Positions 35,331 through 43,558 of a DNA stretch of 64,000 bases are shown piece after piece (the stretch's first letter is position 1; each line of letters begins with the position of its first letter). Both the position numbers and the translations under genes were made by a program. The notes under the pieces were generated by a model, which had not been told where the DNA came from, did no database searches, and saw only the letters and a list, made by a program, of their open reading frames with translations. The stretch is taken from positions 1 through 64,000 of the forward strand of contig CALVZK010000004.1 in assembly GCA_944372505.1 (NCBI GenBank), read 5' to 3'. The stretch is from an uncultured Clostridia bacterium. GTDB lineage: Bacteria > Bacillota > Clostridia > Christensenellales > UBA1242.

Positions 35331-36803
35331 ATGAAAAGAAAAAATTTGATTATTCTACTCTTAATATTTACGTTTTGCTCTCTTGCCTCTATAACTCTTT
35401 TTGCTTGTGGAGCTAAAGTAGCTCCTGAAAGTATCTCTTTTAATAAAAATGATGGTACAATTTTGGAAGAAGTAACTTTATACAAAAACAATTATTTATA
35501 CATAGATCAATTTTTAAACATATATCCAAAAAATGCTAATGGGTATACTCTGCAATGGAGTTCTTCTAATGAAGAAAAAGTTGACATAAGTTTTACAAAT
35601 AATTACGAAGTTAAAATAAGAGCATTAGACTGTACATATGACAACCCCGTTACAATTTTATGTAAAATTAAAGACACTGATTTATCTGCTTCAATAAAAG
35701 TTAATGTAACAGATGGAGAAATCTATAACATGTTTATAGATCAAACATTAGAAGAAACAACTTTTTATGCAGGTCAAGAATTTAATAAAGATATATTGAT
35801 AGTATGGGGAGAATTTGAAAGTGGGAAAAAATATTTGATTCCTGTTAACGAATTAGAAATTATAGTAGATTCTCCTTTAAAAGTAGGAAGTATTTTGTAT
35901 GTAAAATATGGGAAGTTCCAAGCATCAATTAATTTAAATGTTATTGAAGATACTATAGAAACTTTAAATATTGAACAAAATCCAAATAAAATCAATTATT
36001 TAATTGGTGAAATATTTGATCCAACTGGCATGATTATTAGTGCTAAATATGCTAGCGGAAAGACAGAAATAATCAGTAATTATACATTTGAAAATTCTCC
36101 ATTTACTTACAAAGACAACTCTATAACTATAAGTTATAAAAATGCAAGTGTAAATTTACCATTAACTATATCTGCAACAACAACTGTAACTTCATATTCT
36201 AATCTACAAAGTGCAATTGATAATGCAAATGTTGGAGACAGTATAATGATTGGAGGTACTGAACATATAAATGTCGGAACGATTTATATACCAGTATCAA
36301 AAAATTTAACAATATATGGTAAAACATTAAAAAATGGTTACACAAAAATAACTTCCGTGAATGGAAAAAGCATATTTAAAATAATTAATGACGCAAATGC
36401 TACGCATGGAAATACTTTAACTATAGCAAATTTAGAACTTTCTGCAAGTGATACATCTCTTATATGTTATGACGAAGAAAATTCTAAAACAAATTTAAAC
36501 AACTCATCTTTAACAATAGATAATGTTAAATTTAATTATAATAATTCTTCTACAGGTTTAAACTTGAGTGGAAACGAAAAATTTTCCCCTTTAAATATGT
36601 TTAGTCTAACAATTAATATTTTAAATTGTACTTTCCAAGAAAATGATTTAGAAACAGATACTGATTTCGCTATTTATATTAAAAATATTGAAAACAGTAA
36701 TATAAATATTGATAATTGTAATTTAAATTTTGACTATGATTACTTTAAAATTACAAACTTTAATAATTTAATTGTAAAAGTAGATGGAAATCAAATAAAT
36801 TAA
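35331..36803 (+). CDS. Lipoprotein with Ig-like and right-handed beta-helix regions (490 aa)
   Basis: The ATG at 35331 follows CGAGGTG. Signal peptide and lipobox LFAC (Cys27) mark a lipoprotein. Residues 30-280 look like two or three bacterial Ig-like domains (for example LQWSSSNEEKVDIS, then NPNKINYLIGEIFDPTGM). From about residue 285, SYSNLQSAIDNANVGDSIMI begins a right-handed beta-helix with repeating LTIYG, LTIANLEL, LTIDNVKF and LTINILNC rungs up to the end. It probably binds or presents at the surface; no enzyme residues are identified. It points towards the origin, against the direction of replication expected here. Confidence 0.8.
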   Translation: MKRKNLIILLLIFTFCSLASITLFACGAKVAPESISFNKNDGTILEEVTLYKNNYLYIDQFLNIYPKNANGYTLQWSSSNEEKVDISFTNNYEVKIRALDCTYDNPVTILCKIKDTDLSASIKVNVTDGEIYNMFIDQTLEETTFYAGQEFNKDILIVWGEFESGKKYLIPVNELEIIVDSPLKVGSILYVKYGKFQASINLNVIEDTIETLNIEQNPNKINYLIGEIFDPTGMIISAKYASGKTEIISNYTFENSPFTYKDNSITISYKNASVNLPLTISATTTVTSYSNLQSAIDNANVGDSIMIGGTEHINVGTIYIPVSKNLTIYGKTLKNGYTKITSVNGKSIFKIINDANATHGNTLTIANLELSASDTSLICYDEENSKTNLNNSSLTIDNVKFNYNNSSTGLNLSGNEKFSPLNMFSLTINILNCTFQENDLETDTDFAIYIKNIENSNINIDNCNLNFDYDYFKITNFNNLIVKVDGNQIN

Positions 36804-36808
36804 ATTAA

Positions 36809-36831
36809 AAACCGGAAGTTCCGGTTTTTTT
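36809..36831 (+). terminator. Terminator after the beta-helix lipoprotein
   Basis: AAACCGGAA (36809-36817) is the exact complement of TTCCGGTTT (36819-36827), followed by T. In RNA the loop would open to a few bases. Confidence 0.88.
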
Positions 36832-36876
36832 GTATATTTTTTTTATTAATTCACAAAATAACAACAAGGAGGAAAT

Positions 36877-37350
36877 ATGAATAAATTTTTAAAAATTTCT
36901 ACACTTTCAATATCTCTTGCTCTTGCAGCAACTGGATTACTAGGTTGTGGAGAAAAAGATCCTCATTCAAATTACACATTTGAAGTGTCTGATTTTGAAA
37001 ATGTAACTGTAGGAGAAGTTAAAACTGTTGATGTAAAATTAACTGCTAACGACATAAGAGATGAGGGATATGAAAAAGTGTTAATTATGGTAGATGTTTC
37101 AGATAAGGATAATTTACAATTAAAAGCAACTGATACACAAAGTCAAGAATGGGATGTTGCTCAAATAGGTTATTGGGGTCCACCAGATGGTTTTGCTATA
37201 AGCAAAGATTATAATGTTACTACAACATTTAAAGCAACCGCATTAAAGGCTGGAAATTATTCTGTAAAATTAAGACTTGTAGATCTAAACAACAACAAAG
37301 ATGTTTTAGCGTTGAAAACAATTACATTTACTGCTGTAGAAAAAGCATAA
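36877..37350 (+). CDS. Small lipoprotein (157 aa)
   Basis: The ATG follows AAGGAGGAAAT. Signal peptide with lipobox LLGC (Cys24). The mature 130 residues look like a single beta-sandwich: EVSDFENVTVGEVKTVDVKL at the start and AGNYSVKLRLVDLNN near the end, as in Ig-like or BsuPI-like folds. No family assigned. It sits between the beta-helix lipoprotein and recF, with terminators on both sides. Confidence 0.7.
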   Translation: MNKFLKISTLSISLALAATGLLGCGEKDPHSNYTFEVSDFENVTVGEVKTVDVKLTANDIRDEGYEKVLIMVDVSDKDNLQLKATDTQSQEWDVAQIGYWGPPDGFAISKDYNVTTTFKATALKAGNYSVKLRLVDLNNNKDVLALKTITFTAVEKA

Positions 37351-37373
37351 AAGCAAGTTAAACTTGCTTTTTT
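37351..37373. terminator. Bidirectional terminator between the lipoprotein and recF
   Basis: AAGCAAGTT (37351-37359) and AACTTGCTT (37361-37369) form a 9-bp stem with T runs on the plus side. The recF stop codon (37360-37358) is inside it, so it serves convergent genes. Confidence 0.75.
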
Positions 37374-38422
37374 ATTTTAAAAACTTTAGCATCTATTTTT
37401 TCATTAAAATCTGTACAAGTTATAATTGTTTGAGTTTTACTCGTAAATTTTAAAAGTTTATTTTTTCTATAATTATCTAATTCGCTAAAAACATCATCTA
37501 ATAATAATATAGGATATTCCCCTGTTCTTTGTTTTATTATTTCAAGTTCAGCAAGTTTTAAAGATAGTGCTGCTGTTCTTTGTTGTCCTTGACTACCAAA
37601 ACTTTTTACTTCTATATCATTTAAATAAATATCAATATCATCTCTATGAACACCAATAGAAGTAAATCCATTTTTAAAATCTTTTGTTAAATTTTTTTGT
37701 AAAGTTTTTAACATATTTTCTTTGTAGTTTTCATTAAAAGAACTTTTATATTCGATTTTCAAAGTTTCTTTTCCACCTGATATATATTCATGTGCTAATT
37801 TTGCATAAGGAGATAAAATTTCTATAAAATTTTTTCTTTCTATAAATATTTTTTCTGCTAATTCTGCAAGTGCTCTATCCCAAATATCTATAGTTTGTTT
37901 AATAATTTCTAAATCGCTAGAACTTTTAAGAAGTTTATTTCTATTTGCTAAAACTTTTTCATATCTTCCTATTAAATAAAAATATCTTTTATTTGTTTGA
38001 CAAATATCTATATCCATAAATCTTCTTCTTTCTTGAGGACTATCTTTTACTAACTTTAATTCTTCAGGCGAAAAAAATACCGCATTAGCATATCCCATTA
38101 ATTCTCCTATTCTTTTTATAGGAACACCATCTATTTTTATAGATTTTTTATGGTTATAATCAAAAAACATTTCAATTGTAATATCTCTATATCTTTTTGA
38201 AAATTCTCCTTCAACATAACTTTGAGTTGAATCGAAATTGATAATATCTCTTTCTTTGTTTGTTCTAAAACTTTTTCCTATGATTAGAAAAAAAATGGCT
38301 TCTAAAATATTGGTTTTTCCTTGAGCATTATCTCCAACAAGAATATTTAATTTATCGTCAAAGTCAAAAGTTTGATTTTTATAACTTCTATAATTTTTAA
38401 GAAATAATCTTTTTATAGTCAT
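37358..38422 (-). CDS. recF: DNA replication and repair protein RecF
   Basis: A 354-residue SMC-like ATPase that loads RecA at gaps with RecO and RecR. MTIKRLFLKNYRSYKNQTFDF and the P-loop VGDNAQGKTN (near 31), then SFGSQGQQRTAALSLKLAE (signature, near 276) and LLLDDVFSELD (Walker B, near 315) are all present. It is transcribed away from dnaA, unlike the common dnaA-dnaN-recF order. No Shine-Dalgarno: TTGATT-16-TAAAAT ends 7 nt before the ATG, suggesting leaderless expression. Confidence 0.96.
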   Translation of the reverse strand: MTIKRLFLKNYRSYKNQTFDFDDKLNILVGDNAQGKTNILEAIFFLIIGKSFRTNKERDIINFDSTQSYVEGEFSKRYRDITIEMFFDYNHKKSIKIDGVPIKRIGELMGYANAVFFSPEELKLVKDSPQERRRFMDIDICQTNKRYFYLIGRYEKVLANRNKLLKSSSDLEIIKQTIDIWDRALAELAEKIFIERKNFIEILSPYAKLAHEYISGGKETLKIEYKSSFNENYKENMLKTLQKNLTKDFKNGFTSIGVHRDDIDIYLNDIEVKSFGSQGQQRTAALSLKLAELEIIKQRTGEYPILLLDDVFSELDNYRKNKLLKFTSKTQTIITCTDFNEKIDAKVFKIKKQV

Positions 38423-38429
38423 AATTAAT

Positions 38430-38457
38430 ATTTTAACTAAATTTTATAAAAAATCAA
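38430..38457 (-). promoter_or_regulatory. recF promoter adjoining its start codon
   Basis: On the minus strand TTGATT (38457-38452), 16-nt spacer, TAAAAT (38435-38430), 7 nt before the ATG at 38422. No ribosome binding site lies between. Confidence 0.55.
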
Positions 38458-38576
38458 TTTATTTATAAAAATTTGGTTATATGTAAATTTAAATTTTAAA
38501 TAAAAAAATAAAATTGACATTTTTGTTTTAAAAATTTGTAGTTTTTTGATATAATCTTGTTTGGCTAAAGTTGTGA

Positions 38577-38605
38577 TTGACTTTTTTAATATTGTAATTT
38601 ATAAT
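38577..38605 (+). promoter_or_regulatory. dnaA promoter
   Basis: TTGACT (38577-38582), 17-nt spacer, TATAAT (38600-38605), followed 15 nt later by an AGAAGG site and the dnaA ATG. The recF-dnaA spacer (38423-38626) shows no clear DnaA box. Confidence 0.75.
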
Positions 38606-38626
38606 AAAAATTAGAAGGTTAAAAAT

Positions 38627-39979
38627 ATGCATGATTTAAATTCTTTATGGAAAGCAGTTTTAGATAAACTTGAACTTACAGTTTCAAATGTTTCATTCGT
38701 AATGTGGTTTAAACCATTAAAAGTGGTTGATTTTGTTGATAATAAAAAATTAATTATAGCAACAAACTCTACTTCTGCAAAAAATCAAATTTTGAGAAAT
38801 TACTTTGAAAAATTATCGTCAGCAGTAAAAGATATCTTTGGAGAAAATATAGATATAGAAGTTTTAGATCAAAATGAAGAAATTGAATACATAAAAATAA
38901 ATGGAGAAAAAACAAAAGAAAAAGAAGTTGATATAACAAAAAATCCTTTCAACACAAAATATACTTTTGAAAATTTTGTTGTTGGAAAAAGTAATCAGTT
39001 TGTTTATGCTGCAGCAAGAGCAGTTGCAGAACATCCTGGAGAAAAATTCAATCCACTTTTTATTTATGGAGGAGTTGGTTTAGGTAAAACTCATATATTG
39101 CATGCAATAGGAAATTATATTAAACAATATAATCCTAATTTGAATGTAATGTACGTTACTTGTGAACAATTTGCAAATGATTACATAGAAAGTCTAGGTT
39201 CTGAAACAAAAAATAAAGCCGTTTTAGAATTTAGAACAAAATATAGAAATCTAGATGTTTTAATGGTTGATGATATTCAATTTATATCTAAAAAAACTTC
39301 AACACAAGAAGAATTTTTTCATACATTTAATGAACTTTATCAAAATAATAAACAAATTATTATTACATCAGATCGTCCACCAAAAGATATAGATACTCTT
39401 GCTGATAGATTACGTTCTAGATTTACAAGTGGATTAATTCAAGATATTCAACAACCTGATTTGGAAACAAGAATTGCAATATTAAGAAAAAAATGTCAAT
39501 TAGAAAAATATGTAATTGATGATGATGTAATTGATTTTATTGCTGAAAAAATAAATACTAATATTAGAGAACTTGAAGGAATGTTATCAAAAGTATATTT
39601 TTTAGCAAATCTTTCAAATAAACATTCTGCAAGTATGGAAGAAGCATTAGAAGCATTTAATGGACAACTTGAAGAAGACAAAAATGAAGGTCTTTCTCCA
39701 GACGATATAATTGATACTGTTTGTAAATATTTTGAAATAACAAGACAAGATATCATAGGAAAAAAGAAATCGAAAGAAGTTGTAGAACCGCGAATGATTG
39801 CAATATATTTAATTAGTGAAATATTGGAAATTCCTCTAGTTTCTATAGGAAAAATATTTGGTGGTAGAGATCATACAACAATTATGCATTCAAGAGATAA
39901 AATAAGTGATGAACTTAAAACCTCCCATAAAATGAAGTCATTTATAAGTGAAATAAAAAAAATGTTGAAAGGTGGATAA
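38627..39979 (+). CDS. dnaA: Chromosomal replication initiator DnaA
   Basis: A 450-residue AAA+ initiator. Domain I (residues 1-85) begins LNSLWKAVLDKLELTVSN; a short linker follows; the ATPase starts near 115 (NPFNTKYTFENFVVGKSNQF), with Walker A GGVGLGKTH near 150, Walker B LMVDDIQF near 215 and the arginine-finger region LADRLRSRF near 265. Domain IV ends with the DNA-binding signature GGRDHTTIMHS near 425. Together with dnaN and DnaA boxes this marks the origin. Confidence 0.99.
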   Translation: MHDLNSLWKAVLDKLELTVSNVSFVMWFKPLKVVDFVDNKKLIIATNSTSAKNQILRNYFEKLSSAVKDIFGENIDIEVLDQNEEIEYIKINGEKTKEKEVDITKNPFNTKYTFENFVVGKSNQFVYAAARAVAEHPGEKFNPLFIYGGVGLGKTHILHAIGNYIKQYNPNLNVMYVTCEQFANDYIESLGSETKNKAVLEFRTKYRNLDVLMVDDIQFISKKTSTQEEFFHTFNELYQNNKQIIITSDRPPKDIDTLADRLRSRFTSGLIQDIQQPDLETRIAILRKKCQLEKYVIDDDVIDFIAEKINTNIRELEGMLSKVYFLANLSNKHSASMEEALEAFNGQLEEDKNEGLSPDDIIDTVCKYFEITRQDIIGKKKSKEVVEPRMIAIYLISEILEIPLVSIGKIFGGRDHTTIMHSRDKISDELKTSHKMKSFISEIKKMLKGG

Positions 39980-40193
39980 AATTACAAACATTTCCACAAT
40001 TTATCCACATTAAACAAATACAAGATTTAGATGTTTTTTAATATTTAAATCTTTTTTTTATCTATATATTGTATCATAAAAAAGTTATACACATTTAAAC
40101 ATTTCTTATTATTAATACTATTATTAATCATTAATTAAAAAATATTTATCATTCGTTATTCTTTAAAAAAGTTTTTAAATAGCTCATAAAAAT
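39971..40193. other. Probable oriC (DnaA boxes and AT-rich region between dnaA and dnaN)
   Basis: The 271-bp dnaA-dnaN spacer contains TTATCCACA (40001-40009), TTATACACA (40085-40093) and TTATCCACC on the minus strand (39979-39971, overlapping the end of dnaA), plus a looser TTTCCACAA (39991-39999). After these come long AT-only stretches (40094-40190) suitable for unwinding. Gene strand bias switches around this place. The origin function is inferred from these signs; only three good boxes are visible. Confidence 0.75.
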
Positions 40194-40222
40194 TTGCTAA
40201 AAAAAACAATAAGTGATATACT
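40194..40222 (+). promoter_or_regulatory. dnaN promoter
   Basis: TTGCTA (40194-40199), 17-nt spacer, TATACT (40217-40222), about 28 bp before the dnaN ATG and its AAGGAG site. Confidence 0.65.
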
Positions 40223-40250
40223 TAAATAGAAGTAAAAAAAGGAGAAATAT

Positions 40251-41351
40251 ATGTTAGTTGTATGTCAAGGATTAGAGTTATCTGAAGGGTTATTAAGAGT
40301 AAGTAAAGCAATTTCTAATAAGATTACAAATCCTATTTTTGAAGGGATAAAAATAGTTGCAGAAGATGATACATTAATCATGAGTGCTACTGATACAGAA
40401 CTTTCAATAGAGAAAAAAATCAAAGCAGAAGTAAAAATTGAAGGAGAAACGGTTGTACCAGGAAGATTTATAACAGAATTTGTAAAGAAGTTAACTAATT
40501 CACAAATTGAACTTGAAGTAAATGAAAAAAATCAATTGTTTATTAGATACGAAGATAGTGAAAGTATAATACAATGCTATAATCCTGTTGAGTATCCTGG
40601 ATTCAAAAAAATAAACACAAATGAATATTTTGGAATTAGTCAAAAAGATTTTAAAACAGCAGTTAATAAAACAATATTTTCGGTTGCGTTAGATGATTCT
40701 AGACCAATATTAAAAGGCGTTTTATTTGATATAAACGGCAATGAATTAAATGTTGTTGCTTTAGATGGTTATAGACTTGCAAAAGTAAAAAAGAATATTA
40801 ATTCTAATATACAAAAGTCAATAGTGGTACCTGCAAGAAGTTTAAGTGAATTAGGAAAACTTATAGAAGATAGTGAAGATATTATAAATATATATATTGA
40901 CGATTATACAATTATGGTAGATTTAGGAGATACAAAAGTAACCTCAAGGCTTTTAGAAGGAGATTACATTAATTATAAACAAATAATACCAGTAAATTAT
41001 GAAACATTTGTAATAATAAACAAAGAGCAATTTGAACAAGCACTAGAAAGAGCAACACTTTTAACAAGAACAAGTACGAATAATTTTGTAAAATTTGATA
41101 TTAAAGAAAATAATTTATGTATTACTTCAAATTCTGAGCTTGGGAATGTAAAAGAAAATTTACCAGTAAATGTTTCTGGAAAAGATTTGATAATATCATT
41201 TAACCCAAGATATTTTCTAGAAAGTTTAAGAGTGAATACAAACGAATTTGTAAAAATTTGTTTTAATAGAGCTTCTACACCATGTGTAATTGTACCAACA
41301 GAAGAAGATGAATTCTTGTATTTAATTTTACCAGTTAGAGTAATAGGATAA
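40251..41351 (+). CDS. dnaN: DNA polymerase III beta subunit (sliding clamp)
   Basis: A 366-residue clamp. The three-fold beta-clamp layout is visible: LSEGLLRVSKAISNKITNPI, near 20 residues from the start; ISQKDFKTAVNKTIFSVALDDSRPILKGVLF, which opens domain II near 125; and FEQALERATLLTR, which opens domain III near 260. The C-terminus LYLILPVRV is the clamp's typical end. The ATG follows AAGGAGAAATAT. It stands alone after dnaA and is ended by its own terminator, so recF is not co-transcribed. Confidence 0.98.
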   Translation: MLVVCQGLELSEGLLRVSKAISNKITNPIFEGIKIVAEDDTLIMSATDTELSIEKKIKAEVKIEGETVVPGRFITEFVKKLTNSQIELEVNEKNQLFIRYEDSESIIQCYNPVEYPGFKKINTNEYFGISQKDFKTAVNKTIFSVALDDSRPILKGVLFDINGNELNVVALDGYRLAKVKKNINSNIQKSIVVPARSLSELGKLIEDSEDIINIYIDDYTIMVDLGDTKVTSRLLEGDYINYKQIIPVNYETFVIINKEQFEQALERATLLTRTSTNNFVKFDIKENNLCITSNSELGNVKENLPVNVSGKDLIISFNPRYFLESLRVNTNEFVKICFNRASTPCVIVPTEEDEFLYLILPVRVIG

Positions 41352-41397
41352 AATTTTAACTAAAATAAAAAATAATAAATAATAATAAAATAAAAAA

Positions 41398-41429
41398 CAC
41401 TTTAACATTAAAAATTAAAGTGCTTTTTT
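41398..41429 (+). terminator. Terminator after dnaN
   Basis: CACTTTAA (41398-41405) pairs with TTAAAGTG (41415-41422), followed by a T run. The convergent gene starting at 41930 ends 36 bp further on. Confidence 0.75.
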
Positions 41430-41465
41430 ATATATTTTTATAAATTAATGATATAAAATTATATA

Positions 41466-41930
41466 TTATTTTTCTTTTGAAAGAGCAACTGTTCCTACGC
41501 CAACACCTATACTAACCATTCCACCGAATAAAAGACCTTTTCCAACGCCATCCATTGTTTTTATTTTGTCAACATTTTTAGTTATTTCAGGATCAGAGGA
41601 TTTATTTATTAATTCTTCAATATTATTATAAATAGTAAGATCATTTAATTCCGTTTCAAGAGCTTTTATAATGGGTTCAGCCTCTTTTTCTGTAATTTTA
41701 CCTGCTTCTATTTCAGCTTTTACATTTTCTATTGCTTTAGAAACATAGTCAATTTGTTGTTTATAGTCTTCTTGCATTTGAGCACATTCTGCAGTAGCGG
41801 TAAAATGTTCCATGACCTGTTGACTTTTTGTGTTAGCAATGCCCATTAAAGCTCCTCCAGCGGCAATCATTAAAAAAGGTGTAGCAAGCGTAATTAAAGC
41901 TATAGCATATTTAATATTTTGTTTTAACAT
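41466..41930 (-). CDS. Small membrane protein with two glycine-rich helices and a coiled-coil loop (154 aa)
   Basis: The ATG follows AAGGAG. Residues 8-32 (IKYAIALITLATPFLMIAAGGALMG) and 130-148 (GKGLLFGGMVSIGVGVGTVAL) are hydrophobic, Gly-rich helices, and residues 40-115 form a charged helical region, probably a hairpin outside or inside the membrane. No family recognised. The gene is read from a strongly marked promoter with an operator-like palindrome, after a 14-codon leader ORF. A stress- or signal-responsive membrane protein is a guess from this regulation alone. Confidence 0.6.
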   Translation of the reverse strand: MLKQNIKYAIALITLATPFLMIAAGGALMGIANTKSQQVMEHFTATAECAQMQEDYKQQIDYVSKAIENVKAEIEAGKITEKEAEPIIKALETELNDLTIYNNIEELINKSSDPEITKNVDKIKTMDGVGKGLLFGGMVSIGVGVGTVALSKEK

Positions 41931-41998
41931 AATTATTTAACTCCTTTTATTACAAATATTTTAATTTTAATGTTATTAAAATCTGTTTTAATTATAGT

Positions 41999-42043
41999 TT
42001 ATAGTAAATTTTTTAAAAAAGCAGAAAGACGATGTTTAAACAT
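41999..42043 (-). CDS. 14-residue leader peptide or microprotein
   Basis: The minus-strand ORF reads MFKHRLSAFLKNLL and is preceded by a near-perfect AAAGGAGG, 7 nt before the ATG. It is basic and amphipathic. It lies 68 nt upstream of the 154-aa membrane-protein gene in the same transcript, with an 8-bp hairpin (41964-41971 with 41975-41982) between them. It could be a regulatory leader, a coupling peptide or a membrane-active peptide. Evidence for translation is the ribosome binding site alone. Confidence 0.5.
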   Translation of the reverse strand: MFKHRLSAFLKNLL

Positions 42044-42069
42044 GAAATTTCCTCCTTTATGTAAAATAT

Positions 42070-42097
42070 ATTATATCACAAATATGTGATTTGTCAA
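42070..42097 (-). promoter_or_regulatory. Promoter with operator palindrome between -35 and -10
   Basis: On the minus strand TTGACA (42097-42092), 16-nt spacer and TATAAT (42075-42070). The spacer is almost filled by the inverted repeat ATCACA-AATA-TGTGAT (42075-42090), 6-bp arms with a 4-nt centre. A repressor bound there would block RNA polymerase, so the small membrane-protein gene is likely tightly controlled. The palindrome loosely recalls Crp/Fnr-type TGTGA sites, with much closer half-sites; the binding protein is unknown. Confidence 0.7.
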
Positions 42098-42194
42098 TAT
42101 AAAAGAAAGAATGTTACAAAGATAATATAACGTATCATATTATTTTGTTTTGAAAAAATAGATAAATATATTATAATAAAAAAAGGAGAAAATT

Positions 42195-42719
42195 ATGGAT
42201 TATTTTAAAGATGATAAAACTATTTATTTTGCAAAGATTAAAGAAAATGCTGTGATTCCAACTAAAGAAGATGAAAATGCAGGTTATGACATTTATGCAT
42301 GTTTTGAGGAAGATTATATTGAAATTCCATCACATTCAACAAAACTAGTACCTACTGGAATTGCTTGGGCTTGTAGTGAAAAATATTATATGCAAATTGA
42401 AGAGCGTTCTTCTACAGGAACAAAAGGAATTAAAAAAAGTGCAGGAGTTGTAGATAGTGGTTATAGAGGTGAAATAAAAATAGCAATTTTAAATACTAAC
42501 AATTTTTCTTTAATAATTTCAAACATTGATGAAGAAAAACTGCGTGCAAAATATGTTATAAATAAAGATGCATTAGTATATAGTACGAAAAAAGCAATAG
42601 CACAAGGTATAATACATAAAGTAATAAAAATGAAAATAAAGGAAATATCAATCGATGAACTTAAACAAATACCTTCTTCAAGAGGAGATAAAGGTTGGGG
42701 AAGTACAAATAAAAATTAA
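42195..42719 (+). CDS. dut: dUTP diphosphatase
   Basis: A 174-residue trimeric-type dUTPase, which keeps uracil out of DNA by cleaving dUTP to dUMP. All five motifs are visible: AGYDIYA (near 29), ERSSTGTKGI (near 74), VVDSGYRGEI (near 90), AQGIIHKV (near 137) and the C-terminal SSRGDKGWGST (near 161). Slightly longer than the usual 145-150 because of an insertion around residues 105-130. The ATG follows AAAGGAGAAAATT. It is not usually found by the origin. Confidence 0.93.
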   Translation: MDYFKDDKTIYFAKIKENAVIPTKEDENAGYDIYACFEEDYIEIPSHSTKLVPTGIAWACSEKYYMQIEERSSTGTKGIKKSAGVVDSGYRGEIKIAILNTNNFSLIISNIDEEKLRAKYVINKDALVYSTKKAIAQGIIHKVIKMKIKEISIDELKQIPSSRGDKGWGSTNKN

Positions 42720-42722
42720 AAG

Positions 42723-42747
42723 AACTATCTAAATGGTAGTTTTTTTA
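42723..42747 (+). terminator. Terminator after dut
   Basis: AACTATC (42723-42729) pairs with GGTAGTT (one G-T pair) and is followed by T residues up to 42747. Confidence 0.7.
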
Positions 42748-42769
42748 ATTTTTAAAATAAATAAAAGAA

Positions 42770-42798
42770 TTGACAAAAGATATTTAATTCTTTATAAT
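42770..42798 (+). promoter_or_regulatory. rpmH promoter
   Basis: TTGACA (42770-42775), 17-nt spacer, TATAAT (42793-42798): full consensus, in front of AAAGGAGG and the rpmH start. It probably drives the rpmH-rnpA-yidD-yidC-jag run. Confidence 0.88.
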
Positions 42799-42830
42799 AA
42801 ATTAGTTACTTTTAAAAAAGGAGGCAAAAA

Positions 42831-42965
42831 ATGAAGAGAACTTATCAGCCAAAGAAAAGACAAAGAAATAAAGTTCATGGTTTTCGTGAAAGAATGAGAA
42901 CAAATGGCGGAAGAAATGTTATAAAAAGAAGAAGAAATCGTGGAAGAAAAAAATTGTCAGCATAA
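42831..42965 (+). CDS. rpmH: 50S ribosomal protein L34
   Basis: A 44-residue, highly basic protein: [20 protein letters not shown] at the start and [12 protein letters not shown] at the end, the complete L34 sequence pattern. The ATG follows AAAGGAGGCAAAAA. It is the first gene of the block that continues through rnpA to jag. Its last 26 bp overlap the start of rnpA in another frame. Confidence 0.98.
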   Translation: MKRTYQPKKRQRNKVHGFRERMRTNGGRNVIKRRRNRGRKKLSA

Positions 42966-43305
42966 AGAAAAAAATGATCATAGACTAAAGAAAAATAGAC
43001 AGTTTAATTATATCTTTAAGAATGGAGAAAAAGTTAGCAGTAAAAACTTTAATCTTTTTATTATTAAAAGCAAATACAAAAATTATAAAATTGGATATTC
43101 TATTTCTAAAAAAGAAGGGAAGGCAAATAAAAGAAATAAATTAAAAAGAAGGTTAAAAGAAATAATAAGAATAAATCAATTGCCAAAAAATTATCATAAT
43201 TATGTTTTACAAGCAAAAAACGGTGCTTGTGGATTAGAATATAAAGAGATAGAAGAACAACTTTTAAAAATATTTTCAAGAGAAAAAAATCATGAATATG
43301 TTTAG
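42940..43305 (+). CDS. rnpA: Ribonuclease P protein component
   Basis: A 121-residue basic protein that assists RNase P RNA in 5' maturation of t[22 protein letters not shown] is the conserved N-terminal helix and strand, and [19 protein letters not shown] near residue 60 is the RNR motif region. The only start that retains the conserved start of the protein is the GTG at 42940, inside rpmH, since no ATG or TTG follows in frame before the conserved core. It therefore overlaps rpmH by 26 bp and yidD by 14 bp. Confidence 0.95.
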   Translation: MEEKNCQHKEKNDHRLKKNRQFNYIFKNGEKVSSKNFNLFIIKSKYKNYKIGYSISKKEGKANKRNKLKRRLKEIIRINQLPKNYHNYVLQAKNGACGLEYKEIEEQLLKIFSREKNHEYV

Positions 43306-43558
43306 AAAAATAATAAAAAGTATAGTAAAAAGTCCTGTCTATTTTTATAAAGGAGTAATCTCTCCAATTCTTCCTCACAGCTGTAGATTTTATCCAACAT
43401 GTTCATCTTATTATCTAGAAGCAATAGATAAATTTGGAATCATTAAAGGAAACATATTAGGAATTAAAAGAATATTTAGTTGTTCCCCTTTTACAAAAAA
43501 AAGTGGATATGATCCAGTTCCAAATAATATTAAAGGAGATTTTAAATGGCTATTATAA
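43292..43558 (+). CDS. yidD: Membrane protein insertion efficiency factor YidD
   Basis: An 88-residue protein with the YidD hallmark sequence: YKGVISPILPHSCRFYPTCS, then SYYLEAIDKFG and CSPFTKKSGYDPVP. YidD is a small membrane-associated protein that helps YidC insert membrane proteins. An alternative start is the ATG at 43298. It overlaps rnpA by 14 bp and yidC by 13 bp, so all three are probably translated together. Confidence 0.97.
   Translation: MNMFRKIIKSIVKSPVYFYKGVISPILPHSCRFYPTCSSYYLEAIDKFGIIKGNILGIKRIFSCSPFTKKSGYDPVPNNIKGDFKWLL

Noticed and set aside
35279..35491. 70-codon minus-strand open frame
   Set aside because: It is antisense to the start of the beta-helix lipoprotein, which has a good ribosome binding site and lipobox.
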